Origin: Flavobacterium sp. 270
Lineage (GTDB): Bacteria; Bacteroidota; Bacteroidia; Flavobacteriales; Flavobacteriaceae
Length of the DNA stretch: 64,000 nucleotides
Direction: 5' to 3'
NCBI RefSeq assembly: GCF_004368785.1
Contig: NZ_SODM01000007.1
Coordinates: forward strand, 279,010 to 343,009
Below are positions 56,001 through 64,000 of this stretch, in pieces (position 1 is the first letter of the stretch; each line of letters starts with the position of its first letter). Below the pieces are notes generated by a model. It had not been told where the DNA came from. It did not search any database and saw only the letters and a program-made list of their open reading frames with translations. A program made the translations under genes and the position numbers.

Positions 56001-58709
56001 TAATCCAGCATTGGTAACCGGAGCAAAACTATTTGCTGGAGACGCATTCCATGTAATACTATAAGTTGTTGGAGAATTTGTTGCTGCCGTATAATTTAAT
56101 TGTGTAGTTTGAGCGCTGACATTTGTACAAATTGGTGCAAGTGTACCAAGTGTAATACTCGACACAGGATTAACTACTACATTAAAATTTGAAGGAGTGG
56201 ATGCGCAGCCATTCGCATTATTTACAGTTAATGTTCCTGTATATGTGCCTGCTGGAGTTCCTGCCGGTATGGCTATTGCTATAGGACTAGACGATAATCC
56301 GGCATTGGTAACCGGAGCAAAACTATTTGTTGGAGACGCATTCCATGTAATACTATAAGTTGTTGGAGAATTTGTTGCTGCTGTATAATTTAATTGTGTT
56401 GTTTGGGCACTGACATTTGTACAAACTGGCACAATCGTACCAAGTGTAATACTCGGCAGAGGATTAACTACTACATTAAAATTTGAAGCACTCGATACGC
56501 AGCCATTTCCATTACTTACAGTTAATGTTCCGGCATAGGTTCCTGCTGCTGTTCCTGCCGGTACATTAATGGTTATTGGGCTAGCGGATAATCCTGCATT
56601 GGTAACCGCTGCAAAACTATTTGCTGGAGACGCATTCCATGTAATACTATAAGTCGTTGGAGAATTTGTTGCTGCTGTATAATTTAATTGTGTTGTTTGG
56701 GCACTGACATTTGTACAAACTGGCACAATCGTACCAAGTGTAATACTCGGCAGAGGATTAACTACTACATTAAAATTCGTTGAACTAGATACACAGCCAT
56801 TTGCATTTCTTACAGTTAATGCCCCGGTATAAGTTCCTGATGCTGTTCCTGCCGGCACATTAATGGTTATTGGACTAGCGGATAATCCAGCATTTGTAAC
56901 TGCGACAAAACTATTTGTTGGCGACGCATTCCATGCAATACTATAAGTTGTTGGAGAATTTGTTGCTGCCGTATAATTCAATTGTGTAGTTTGAGCATTG
57001 GCATTGGTGCAGACTGACGCAATTGTTCCAAGTGTAATGCTCGGCAGAGGATTAACTACTACATTAAAATTGACAGGGCTTGATATACATCCAGTTGCAT
57101 TTTTTACTCTTAATGTCCCGGTATATGTTCCTGATGCTGTTCCGGCAGGAACAGCAATTGTTATCTGACTTGGAAGTGACGTATCCGGTACAGCAACAAA
57201 ACTATTAGTCGGAGATGAAGCCCAAGTAATATTATAAAGTGTTGGTGATGCAACAGCATTTGAATATGTTAATACAGGAGATTGAGCACTCGCACTTACA
57301 CATAGAGGATTAATTGTGCCAAGCGTAATACTGGGTTGCGTATTTACAGTGACAGTCGTTGCAATTGAATTAAGGACAGAGCAAGTACCGCTTTGAACTA
57401 CTGCTCTAAATTGTGTAGTAGCTGCCAGTGCACCTGATGTATAAGTTGTTGTAGTATTTGGAATAGTCACCCATGTGGAAGATGGAGCTGTTAATGATTC
57501 CCATCTTAATATAGAGCCAACATGTCCACTTAATGTCAAAACAGCACTTGTTGATCCTCCACAAATTGTTGTGCCTCCACTTACTGTTCCTCCTACTGTT
57601 ACAGGAGCTATTGTCACATCAACAGAATTGTTTGCTGTTATTGGTGAATTACAAACACCTGATTTTAAAGCTGTAATTTTTACATTAATAGTACCTGCTG
57701 GCGTTAAGCCTGATACTGTAAATTTTCCTGTACCTGCAGTTGTAACAGTCATCGAAGCTGTTAAGCCAGTTGTTGCTCCTCTAGTGTAAGTAACCGTATA
57801 ATTTCCCTTAGGTAATCCTCCTGTAGAGGATGTTAAAGTTATTTCAGAAGTTCCGGGTGACAAACAAGCAATTGCTGCTGTAGTAGCTGTAAGGCTATAA
57901 GTTGGACATGTATAATCTATAATAACTTGTCCATGAGCTCCATTACCACCAACTTGTGGAGGACCTGTAAAAATCAAAACAGAAGAATTAATTCCTCCAC
58001 TTCCTCCACCTCCTAGTGTTGCTCCTGGATTACCCGCTTGATTTAATAGTAATAAACTAGTAACACTTGCACCTCCAGCACCGCCACCAGGGCCACCACC
58101 TGCTCCACCTGCACCTGTAGAAATACCTAAGCTTAATAATCCAGAAGTACCGTTTCCACCAGATATTCCTGCCGCTTTTGTAGTTCCCACTGAACCCGAA
58201 AGTGAACCTCCAGCTCCTCCAAGTGGTATTGTTCCAGTAGAATTTGCTTCTCCTCCTTGCCCACCAAGAGCCAAAATTGAGCTTTCAAAACCTGTAATTG
58301 TAGAATTTCCTCCTGCCACACCATTATTTACCGTTCCAGTAGTAGCAAGTCCAACAACAACGCTTAGAGTCGTTCCTGCTACAACCGTAATTTTGCTCGT
58401 TGCATAAGCGCCTCCGCCACCTCCAGCTCCAGTTCTTCCGTCTAATATTGGAGCATTACTTGCCCCACCACCAGCCCCGCCAGCTCCCCATGCTTTAACA
58501 TCCATTTCGATAACTCCGGCTGGAACTTCTACGGTATTTCCAGCAGTAGTAAAGGTATGCTGCTGTGCTGTTAGAGAAGTATAAACAAAAAATAATATTA
58601 TAAAAATATGAAATTGACCAAACGAAATAGGCTTAAAATTCTGTTTTAGCAGAAAATTGTGTATTAAAGTTGGCGTAGAAATAGGCAGTGAAATTAGATT
58701 TTTTTTCAT
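53088..58709 (-). CDS. giant T9SS-secreted protein with Gly-rich head and eight 98-residue repeats
   Basis: This 1873-residue protein has a long signal region (hydrophobic core near residues 33-47, ending in SLTAQQ). A Gly-rich domain (WGAGGAGGGAS ... GGAGGGPGGGAG) and a PKD/Ig-like region follow. Then come eight tandem repeats of 98 residues around SITLGTI-PVC, TYSI-WN-SP and PAGT-AGTYTGTLTV-NANGC-S. The C-terminal ~530 residues are the module shared with its neighbours (YDLTYWSSPVTR, LGDKYYKYDPI, LLGNPYPSAVYANQFI, GTLYFWTHNS, IEKHRVWVNFTNTQGAFKQ) with a sorting domain at the end. It is probably a cell-surface adhesin or filament. DNA of the repeats is highly similar, so copy number may vary. 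Confidence 0.9.
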   Translation of the reverse strand: MKKNLISLPISTPTLIHNFLLKQNFKPISFGQFHIFIILFFVYTSLTAQQHTFTTAGNTVEVPAGVIEMDVKAWGAGGAGGGASNAPILDGRTGAGGGGGAYATSKITVVAGTTLSVVVGLATTGTVNNGVAGGNSTITGFESSILALGGQGGEANSTGTIPLGGAGGSLSGSVGTTKAAGISGGNGTSGLLSLGISTGAGGAGGGPGGGAGGASVTSLLLLNQAGNPGATLGGGGSGGINSSVLIFTGPPQVGGNGAHGQVIIDYTCPTYSLTATTAAIACLSPGTSEITLTSSTGGLPKGNYTVTYTRGATTGLTASMTVTTAGTGKFTVSGLTPAGTINVKITALKSGVCNSPITANNSVDVTIAPVTVGGTVSGGTTICGGSTSAVLTLSGHVGSILRWESLTAPSSTWVTIPNTTTTYTSGALAATTQFRAVVQSGTCSVLNSIATTVTVNTQPSITLGTINPLCVSASAQSPVLTYSNAVASPTLYNITWASSPTNSFVAVPDTSLPSQITIAVPAGTASGTYTGTLRVKNATGCISSPVNFNVVVNPLPSITLGTIASVCTNANAQTTQLNYTAATNSPTTYSIAWNASPTNSFVAVTNAGLSASPITINVPAGTASGTYTGALTVRNANGCVSSSTNFNVVVNPLPSITLGTIVPVCTNVSAQTTQLNYTAATNSPTTYSITWNASPANSFAAVTNAGLSASPITINVPAGTAAGTYAGTLTVSNGNGCVSSASNFNVVVNPLPSITLGTIVPVCTNVSAQTTQLNYTAATNSPTTYSITWNASPTNSFAPVTNAGLSSSPIAIAIPAGTPAGTYTGTLTVNNANGCASTPSNFNVVVNPVSSITLGTLAPICTNVSAQTTQLNYTAATNSPTTYSITWNASPANSFAPVTNAGLPSSPIPIDVPAGTAAGTYTGTLTVSNGNGCASSASNFNVVVNPLPSITLGTIAPVCANVSAQTAQLNYTAATASPTTYSIVWNASPANSFAPVINAGLSTSPITINIPAGTDAGTYTGTLTVSNANGCVSSDANFNLVVNPQASITLGAIAPVCSSANAQTTQLNYTAPIASPTTYSIVWNSVPANSFVTVTNAGLSSSPITINVPAGTPAGTYTGTLTVNNANGCISSDANFNVIVNPLPSITLGTIAPVCASASAQTAQLNYTAATNAPTTYSIVWNSVPANSFVTVTNAALSSSPIIIDVPAGSAVGTYIGTLTVSNANGCISSSSSNFNVVVNPLPATPVPGATTQTNCVSATGSVMLTGLIPSITWTITQSGTFSNTYTGTGTSYLVQNLATGTYTFTVRDGTNCPSLPTSGVVISPPSTNTWNGSTWSTGSPPTNSDAIVFAGNYTTTGSLVGCSCVVNSGVTVTVNPNHTLTISNSVSNNGGTLIFENDASLVQTSNAVNTGNIFYKRTAPSLRRYDLTYWSSPVTRNPIFKLRDLSPGTLGDKYYKYDPIVDWIIVYNGSEEMVKGYGYNIRAPQTYDINTPAPFYGLFIGVPNNGPVSIPLGGLDKWQLLGNPYPSAVYANQFIVDNQANLYGTLYFWTHNSMPSASYPGNSTINYNDAEDFAIYNLTGTIALTGLVGTGATSPGNQSPPLGYIAAGQAFFVKSKTASNAIFTNSMRISGNNSQFYKNANVDANIEKHRVWVNFTNTQGAFKQILIGYVTGATNTWDNNYDGETLDGNKYVDFYSINEEKKLAIQGRLVPFDDSDNIPLGYRSAIAGDFTIAIDHTDGDLSNRAIYLEDKKTGLVQDLQTGNYKFTTAIGTFDDRFVLRYGKTLGTDDFENDQNNILISVKNKVIKVESNSNTENLSEVIIFDISGKEVYNKKKIGTNKLEITDLKSSNQVLVVKVILENGEAISKKIIFY
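54985..57344 (-). repeat. tandem array of eight ~294-bp coding repeats
   Basis: Marker GGATTAAC recurs at 55285, 55579, 55873, 56167, 56461, 56755 and 57049 at exact 294-bp spacing, with one 297-bp unit at the lower-coordinate end (54988-55285). Each unit encodes one 98-residue Ig-like repeat with a Cys pair. The DNA similarity suggests recent unequal exchange. Confidence 0.85.
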
Positions 58710-59196
58710 TTTTACAGGCTTTAATAATTGAAAAAATCGGATTCGAACTCAAGTCATAAATTTTTAATTTTTTGAAAAATTGTAAATCTCATGTCATTAA
58801 AATGAGCGTACAAAAAGTTGCTCTGACCCTCAGAAAAGAGATTCAGAAAAAAATAAAAATGCTTGTTGCTTATTTAAATTGGGGTTTAAATTTTACAATT
58901 GATCTTTGGCATGTAAAAAAAAATAAAGCGAATATTTTAATTAAGGACGTACTAGAACATCCCGAAAAATGGCTTTTAAAATTTGTTTTGTCGACTAAAG
59001 GGGGAGTATGTCGATCCAAAACAATAACAAGGTACGATTTTATTTACAATAAAATCAAAGTTTAACATTTAGAAGTGAAATTTAATTATTTCAACAATAA
59101 TGAGTTCTTTATAAAATAAAAAAACCATCTGCATTATAAACAAATGGCTTTAAGCATTTTATGAAAGAGTAGCTTAAAAAAAATAATTTTCTTATT
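58710..59196. other. intergenic region upstream of the giant T9SS gene
   Basis: This AT-rich stretch carries the upstream element (58850-59055) shared with 52745-52950. A plus-strand open frame at 58772-59065 is probably chance, because it runs through that conserved non-coding stretch and has no homologue I recognise. Confidence 0.5.
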
Positions 59197-59420
59197 TACA
59201 AATCGCCCATCTTCTAAATGTTACTTTTACCAATAACACCTGATTAGATGATTGTAAATTTGACATCAGTAAATTAGGTGTTTCTCTTTATTTTGTTGCA
59301 AATTTTTTTCTACAAAATTCAATACAAATCGATCGTCAAAAATGTCTATCGATGTATTAAAAATATAATTACTTCCTTTTAAATTATAAATATACGGCCG
59401 AGTTTATCTTCTAAATAATT
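59197..59420 (-). pseudogene. decayed remnant of the shared T9SS C-terminal module
   Basis: On the minus strand from 59418 one reads YLEDKLGR, then after a frameshift SNYIFNTSIDIFDDRFVLNF, then after loss of the middle of the module and another frameshift LLMSNLQSSNQVLLVKVTF, ending in a stop. The pieces line up with the neighbouring genes (FDDRFVLRYG; LLISNLQSSNQVLLVKVTL) and lie in the right order. The first block is immediately downstream of the stop of the 59423-63307 gene. Confidence 0.8.
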
Positions 59421-59422
59421 TC

Positions 59423-62400
59423 TTAGAAAATGATCTTTTTATTTTCAACTTTTCCATTCTCCAATATTACTTTTAGTAATAAAATCTGATTTTTAAAAAA
59501 TCTATTTTCTATAAAAAAACTAGCAGCTTCTATTTTATCTTTTTGATAAATCTGTTTTCCTGAAATATCATAAACTGCAACTTCTTTGAGATTTTCATTA
59601 TCCGAAGTTATTTTGATGATTTTATCCTTCACAGAAACAAAAACTCCATTATTATGATTTTCTAAATCTGGTATTCCTAATGTTCTTTCTGTAAAGCTGA
59701 TTTTAAAGCGATCATCAAATGTTCCTATCGCTGTGGAAAAAGTATAATTGCCCGCTGTTAGATCACATATTGTATTATTTGTTTTGTCTTCTAAATACAC
59801 ATGGCTCAAACTCAAATCGCCATCGGCATGATCTATACTAATAATGCATTCGCTTGCAATTGCTGATTTATATCCTAACAATACTACATCTGAATTATTA
59901 AAAGGAAGTTCACGTCCTTGAATGACAAGTTTCTTTCCTTCATTGATGCTGTAAAAATCTGCATTCTTGTTTCCATCGATAGATAATCCATCGTAATTAT
60001 CATCCCAGCTGTTTGTTGCTCCGGCGACATAACCAATCAATATTTGTTTGAAAGTTTCTTTAGCATTAAAATTAAGCCATAACCTATGTTTCTCAATATC
60101 CATTTTATGTGTTTGAGCAGTTTTAAAAAACTGGCTGTTTTGACCAGAAACGCGCATAGAATTTGTGAAATTGGCCGTGAGTGCTGTCTTTGATTTAGCA
60201 AAAAAGGACTGCGCAGACGCTATATAACCTGACGGTGCATTTTGATTTTCCGAAGTAGGTGCGCTAGTACCTACTAATTCACCAATGTTTACGCTACCCG
60301 TTAAATTATAAGACGCAAAATCATCATTGTTGTAATTATATTTTGCATCGCCGGGATAAATAGAGCTTGGCACAGAATTATGTGTCCAAAAATATAGTGT
60401 ACCGTATATATTGTCCTTATTATCTACTATAAATTGATCTGCATATATAGCAGATGGATATGGATTTCCTAATAATACCCATTTATTCATGCCTCCTAAG
60501 GAAATCGAAACGGGGCCATTATTTGGAACTCCGGAAAAAATGCCGTTAAATATACAAGGCGTGTTAATATCAAAAGTTTGAGGTGCTCTGATATTATATC
60601 CTATTCCTTTTATCATTTCTTCAGTTCCATTGTAAATTATTATCCATTTATCCTGTATTGGGTCGTATTTATAATATTTATCTCCTAATGTATCTGGCGA
60701 TAAATCATGCAATGTAAATTTTGGTGTACGTGTAACCGGAGAAGACCAATAGGTAAGGTCATAACGTTTTACTGGTGATGAATTTCTATTATAAATTATA
60801 TTCCCCGTATTTATGATATCATCATCTGATTGATATAAACTTGATGCATTTTCTAACATCAAAGTTCCTGCACCAGTTAATGCAAATTCGATTCCTAAAA
60901 TACTACCGCTTAAAAGCGCTACTTTTTTTCCTTCATCAATATCACAACTGCATACATTTGTGGTATTTAAGTCTGCAAAATTATCATTAAAAAAGACTTC
61001 CTTACCACCTGATGGATCGCCATTAGACCATGAAGATCCGTTCCAAGATGTAGATTCTAAACATAATTTTAAACGTGCAATTCTATGTTTAGAAATTCCA
61101 GAAACCGAATTAAAATTGCCACCTATTATTAATCTATAATTGGATGTAAAGCTCATTGCAAAAAGTTTATTGTTGAGCGGGGCTTTAAAATAAGGATCAA
61201 AACTTCCTGTTCTTAACAATCGTATTAATCGTAGTGAGGGTGTGGTTTTATACGTACCTGAAAAAGAGCCTCCAACCAAAATTCGATCGTCTGGCTGTAC
61301 TAATAAACTTCTCACATCTCCATTGCTGAAACCTATGCCGGAATCAAAATTCGTGTCTAAACTTCCGTTAGTATTTAAACGAAGAATTCTCTTTTGAGAA
61401 ACTTTATTATATAAGGTAAAAGAGCCTCCTGCAATTATCTTTTGATCTGATTGTAAGGCAAGAGTGTACACATTTTTATCAAAGCCTTCTCCTATTCTAA
61501 ATCCTGAATCGATACTTCCATCCGAATTTAATCGCACTAATCTAGGAAATGCAATTCCGTTAAAAGTATTAAATCTTCCTCCAATTAAAATTTTACCATC
61601 TGGCTGTATTAAAATTGTTTCTATAATGGCATCTGCACCAGTTCCGACATTAAAACTTGGATCTTTTGATCCATCTTGAAGTAATCGCAGTATTCTAACA
61701 GTTGACATACCGTTATAAGTACTAAAATCACCAACAGCGATTAACTTCCCATCTGGTTGTATTGCTATTGCATAAACCTGCTTATTGAATCCATTACCAA
61801 TATTAAAACTATTATCCAAAGATCCATCTGATAAAATTCTGGCAATGCGATTACAATTGACATTATTATAAGTTGTAAAATTTCCAACAAAGACAACCTT
61901 TTTGTCTGATTGTAATACCGCTGATTTTATGACATTATTTGCTCCTGTTTTTCCAAAATTGAAAGTATTATCAAGAGTTCCATCTTTTAAAAGCTGTACA
62001 ATTTTTGGAGCAGGATTTCCATTGAACTTTTTGAAATTACCAAAAACCATTGTCTTTTCATCTTCCAATGACAAAACGCTTAAAACAGAATTATCAAAAC
62101 CAATTCCGGCTGCCAAATATTCAATATCATGTTCTCCATTTAAATCAACTTTTGCCAAGCGCCCTTGATTTAATCCATCAAAAACAGAAAATGATCCGCC
62201 GATGTACCAAGAGCCTTCTACATCATTGGCTAAAGCATAAACAGAAGCAGAGGCTGGTCCAGATCCTAGGTCAAAATCTGGGTTTAATATTCCATTTTGG
62301 TTTAAAAAAATTACGCGATTTATATCTGTACCGTTATATTTTCCCGCAGAAGATCCGCCAACCATTATATTACCAGAATTATCAACTTTGATAATATATA

Positions 62401-63307
62401 CTGTACCGGAATTTATAGCTGTTCCTGATAAAAAAGTAAGATCACGAGTACCGTCTTCATTAAGGCGAATTATTCTATTTGCCGTTATTTCGTTAAAAGT
62501 TGTAAAACTTCCTCCAAGTATAATTTTGCCGTCTGATTGTACTGCAATTGCATTTACATTATCGTTGCATCCAGTTCCAATATTAAAACTTAAATCGATA
62601 CTTCCATCAGAATTTAATCTTGCTATCTTGTTAATATCTGTTACTCCAAATTTTGTAAAATTTCCAGCAATTAAAATTTGGCCATTAGGTAAAGCTGCAA
62701 CACTTGTAATAAGTGCCGTTGTGCCATTGCCGGTACGAAATGAATTGTCTAAAGAACCATCTGGAAGAAGACGTGCAATTCGGTTTACGGTTACATTATT
62801 AAATTTTGTAAAACTTCCCACAATTATTATTTTACCATCAGCCTGCATCGAAATGTTTTCTACAATACCGGTAGCTATTCCTATTGAAGTATTGAATGAT
62901 GAATCATAGGAGCCGTCGGCATTCAATCGAATTAATCCTCCAGCATTTATGCCGTTGTAAGATGTAAAACTGCCACCAACAAGAATTTTTCCGTCAGTCT
63001 GTAAATATGTTGCATATACTTTACCATTTAATCCGGTTCCTTTTGTGAAACTTTCGTCAATATTCCCATCGGGGTCCAGTCGTGTGAAATAAGAAGTCGG
63101 GATGCCATTAAGACTCAGATAATCGCCTCCAACAATTAAGTTTTCATCTTGCAAAAGTAAAGTTCTAACGGGAGCACTAAAGCCATCACCATTTGATCCG
63201 TCATCTAAAGTATTAAAAGTAATATCGATTTTTCCCTGCTGGGCAATAAGTTTGGTTTTAAAAGGCAAAACGATTAGAAGTATAAAGAAAAGAAGTTTTT
63301 TAATCAA
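59423..63307 (-). CDS. delta-60 repeat T9SS-secreted protein
   Basis: This 1294-residue protein has a signal peptide ending near residue 22. About 13 delta-60 (DUF5122-type) beta-propeller repeats follow, each around GGSFTxYNG and a RLNxDGSxDxSF end. The C-terminal ~530 residues are the module shared with the 53088-58709 protein (SWNGSSWSNGDPS, YDLTYWSSPVTRTPKF, LGDKYYKYDPIQDKW, LLGNPYPSAIYADQFI, GTLYFWTHNS). It ends in a sorting region (EVAVYDISGKQIYQKDKIE). The head and tail have different evolutionary histories. It is probably a surface-exposed or released protein of unknown ligand. Confidence 0.9.
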   Translation of the reverse strand: MIKKLLFFILLIVLPFKTKLIAQQGKIDITFNTLDDGSNGDGFSAPVRTLLLQDENLIVGGDYLSLNGIPTSYFTRLDPDGNIDESFTKGTGLNGKVYATYLQTDGKILVGGSFTSYNGINAGGLIRLNADGSYDSSFNTSIGIATGIVENISMQADGKIIIVGSFTKFNNVTVNRIARLLPDGSLDNSFRTGNGTTALITSVAALPNGQILIAGNFTKFGVTDINKIARLNSDGSIDLSFNIGTGCNDNVNAIAVQSDGKIILGGSFTTFNEITANRIIRLNEDGTRDLTFLSGTAINSGTVYIIKVDNSGNIMVGGSSAGKYNGTDINRVIFLNQNGILNPDFDLGSGPASASVYALANDVEGSWYIGGSFSVFDGLNQGRLAKVDLNGEHDIEYLAAGIGFDNSVLSVLSLEDEKTMVFGNFKKFNGNPAPKIVQLLKDGTLDNTFNFGKTGANNVIKSAVLQSDKKVVFVGNFTTYNNVNCNRIARILSDGSLDNSFNIGNGFNKQVYAIAIQPDGKLIAVGDFSTYNGMSTVRILRLLQDGSKDPSFNVGTGADAIIETILIQPDGKILIGGRFNTFNGIAFPRLVRLNSDGSIDSGFRIGEGFDKNVYTLALQSDQKIIAGGSFTLYNKVSQKRILRLNTNGSLDTNFDSGIGFSNGDVRSLLVQPDDRILVGGSFSGTYKTTPSLRLIRLLRTGSFDPYFKAPLNNKLFAMSFTSNYRLIIGGNFNSVSGISKHRIARLKLCLESTSWNGSSWSNGDPSGGKEVFFNDNFADLNTTNVCSCDIDEGKKVALLSGSILGIEFALTGAGTLMLENASSLYQSDDDIINTGNIIYNRNSSPVKRYDLTYWSSPVTRTPKFTLHDLSPDTLGDKYYKYDPIQDKWIIIYNGTEEMIKGIGYNIRAPQTFDINTPCIFNGIFSGVPNNGPVSISLGGMNKWVLLGNPYPSAIYADQFIVDNKDNIYGTLYFWTHNSVPSSIYPGDAKYNYNNDDFASYNLTGSVNIGELVGTSAPTSENQNAPSGYIASAQSFFAKSKTALTANFTNSMRVSGQNSQFFKTAQTHKMDIEKHRLWLNFNAKETFKQILIGYVAGATNSWDDNYDGLSIDGNKNADFYSINEGKKLVIQGRELPFNNSDVVLLGYKSAIASECIISIDHADGDLSLSHVYLEDKTNNTICDLTAGNYTFSTAIGTFDDRFKISFTERTLGIPDLENHNNGVFVSVKDKIIKITSDNENLKEVAVYDISGKQIYQKDKIEAASFFIENRFFKNQILLLKVILENGKVENKKIIF

Positions 63308-63399
63308 AATAATAAGTTGTTATAATCTATAAGAATTAACTCAAAATTATTACTATTAATTAAAGCTTGCAATACCCACTTTCGGTGATATTTCAAAAA

Positions 63400-63434
63400 A
63401 AATCCCATTTGTCTTATTTCGACAAATGGGATTT
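63400..63434 (-). terminator. terminator of the right-edge T9SS gene
   Basis: AAATCCCATTTGTC (63400-63413) and its complement (63421-63434) flank a 7-nt loop. On the minus strand the hairpin is followed by T8, 36 nt past the stop codon at 63470. Confidence 0.85.
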
Positions 63435-63469
63435 AAAATTATTTTGATATGAACCGAAGTCTCTATTAT

Positions 63470-64000
63470 TTATTTAAAAATGACTTTTTTAGTTGTAGTA
63501 AAATCATTTTCAAGCGTAACTTTTACTAATAAAACCTGATTGCTTGACTGCAAATTTGAAATCAGTAATTCAGTGTTTCCAACTTTATTTTTCTCATAAA
63601 GGAGTTTTCCAGAAATATCATAAATGGCAACATCTTTTAAAGTTTCTTTTGAAGTTGTTACTTTAATCACTTTCTCTTTTACTGATACTAAAACGAAATT
63701 TTCAAGATTTTCAAAATCTCCCGTTCCTAGATTTTTAGAACTATAATGTAAAACAAAACGTTCTGCAAAAGTTCCAATCGCAGTAGCAAAAGTATAATTT
63801 CCAGCTGCTAAATCCTGGACTTTGCCTGTTGTTTTATCTTCCAGATAAACAGCATGATCAGCAAATAAACCATCGGCATGATCAATTGCAATTGTAAAAT
63901 CACCTGCAATAGTAGATTTGTATCCTAACGGAATAGTTTCTGTATCATCAAAGGAAACTGCACGTCCTTGAATGGTTAATTTTCTGGAATCGTTTATCGA
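63470..64000 (-). CDS. T9SS-secreted protein, N-terminal part beyond right edge
   Basis: The frame is open from the right edge to the stop at 63470; only the last ~176 residues are visible. They match the shared C-terminal module of the cluster (SINDSRKLTIQGRAVSFDD, PLGYKSTIAGDFTIAIDHADG, YLEDKTTGKVQDLAAGNYTF, IGTFAERFVLHY, LLISNLQSSNQVLLVKVTL) and end in KKVIFK. This is at least the fourth member of the paralogue cluster. The apparent start near 63670 is an internal GTG and not the real start. Confidence 0.88.
   Translation of the reverse strand, partial: SINDSRKLTIQGRAVSFDDTETIPLGYKSTIAGDFTIAIDHADGLFADHAVYLEDKTTGKVQDLAAGNYTFATAIGTFAERFVLHYSSKNLGTGDFENLENFVLVSVKEKVIKVTTSKETLKDVAIYDISGKLLYEKNKVGNTELLISNLQSSNQVLLVKVTLENDFTTTKKVIFK

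Noticed and set aside
54985..57344. Regularly spaced repeats that could suggest a CRISPR array
   Set aside because: The unit is 294 bp, entirely coding and without spacers, so it is a protein repeat array.
57475..57789. Plus-strand open frame opposite the Ig-like region of the giant T9SS gene
   Set aside because: It is a shadow frame of a low-complexity Thr/Val-rich coding strand and has no start signal.
58772..59065. Plus-strand 97-residue open frame with a Lys-rich sequence
   Set aside because: It lies inside a stretch related to the non-coding region at 52745-52950, has no recognisable motif, and is opposite to all neighbouring genes.
61902..62909. Long plus-strand open frames opposite the delta-60 gene
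   Set aside because: They are antisense to a well-supported repeat protein, mirror its repeat pattern and show no domain of their own.
63470..63670. A stand-alone 66-residue gene at the right edge
   Set aside because: The apparent start is an internal GTG; the frame stays open to the window edge and the protein matches a larger T9SS tail.

Overview
The window looks like chromosomal DNA of a Flavobacterium-type member of the Bacteroidota. The evidence is low G+C, SusC/SusD-type glycan import genes, many proteins ending in type IX secretion (T9SS) sorting domains, and several TANNTTTG -7 promoter elements upstream of genes. No tRNA, rRNA, CRISPR array, transposase or prophage gene was seen.

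1-25 kb is a polysaccharide utilisation locus that fits decorated xyloglucan. On the minus strand, from 22837 downwards, lie a SusC-like TonB-dependent transporter, a SusD-like lipoprotein, a probable surface glycan-binding lipoprotein, GH2 (beta-galactosidase type), GH31 (alpha-xylosidase type), GH97, GH39, GH3 (beta-glucosidase type), GH5 (endo-glucanase), a sialate-O-acetylesterase-family esterase, and the N-terminal part of a GH95 alpha-L-fucosidase that runs off the left edge. Together these would bind the polymer, cut its backbone, import oligosaccharides and remove fucose, galactose, acetyl, xylose and glucose. Divergent from susC are two tandem NUDIX-domain transcriptional regulators whose Nudix boxes have lost catalytic glutamates. 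The susC/regulator intergenic region holds three inverted repeats that are good operator candidates. Several gaps between enzyme genes carry long, mostly different hairpin-forming repeats.

25-31 kb holds lepA, three small membrane-protein genes (two of them paralogues), a WYL-domain regulator and two DinB-family genes. 31-45 kb holds a large choice-of-anchor-L adhesin-like T9SS protein, thiL, a TPR sensor kinase/response regulator pair, a small secreted protein, a LytTR response regulator with Glu in place of the phospho-acceptor Asp, glycyl-tRNA synthetase, a TPR T9SS protein and a comF-type gene. 45-51.7 kb holds a secreted metzincin protease, ribF, a small membrane protein, bioB and a JmjC/cupin-like gene.

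51.7-64 kb is a cluster of minus-strand T9SS-secreted paralogues. They share a C-terminal module but carry unrelated N-termini: eight copies of a 98-residue repeat plus a Gly-rich domain in one, delta-60 propeller repeats in another, and almost nothing in a third. A decayed C-terminal module lies between two of them, and two members have related upstream sequence. This suggests a locus that reshuffles by recombination. Many intergenic gaps end in strong hairpin terminators, several bidirectional.
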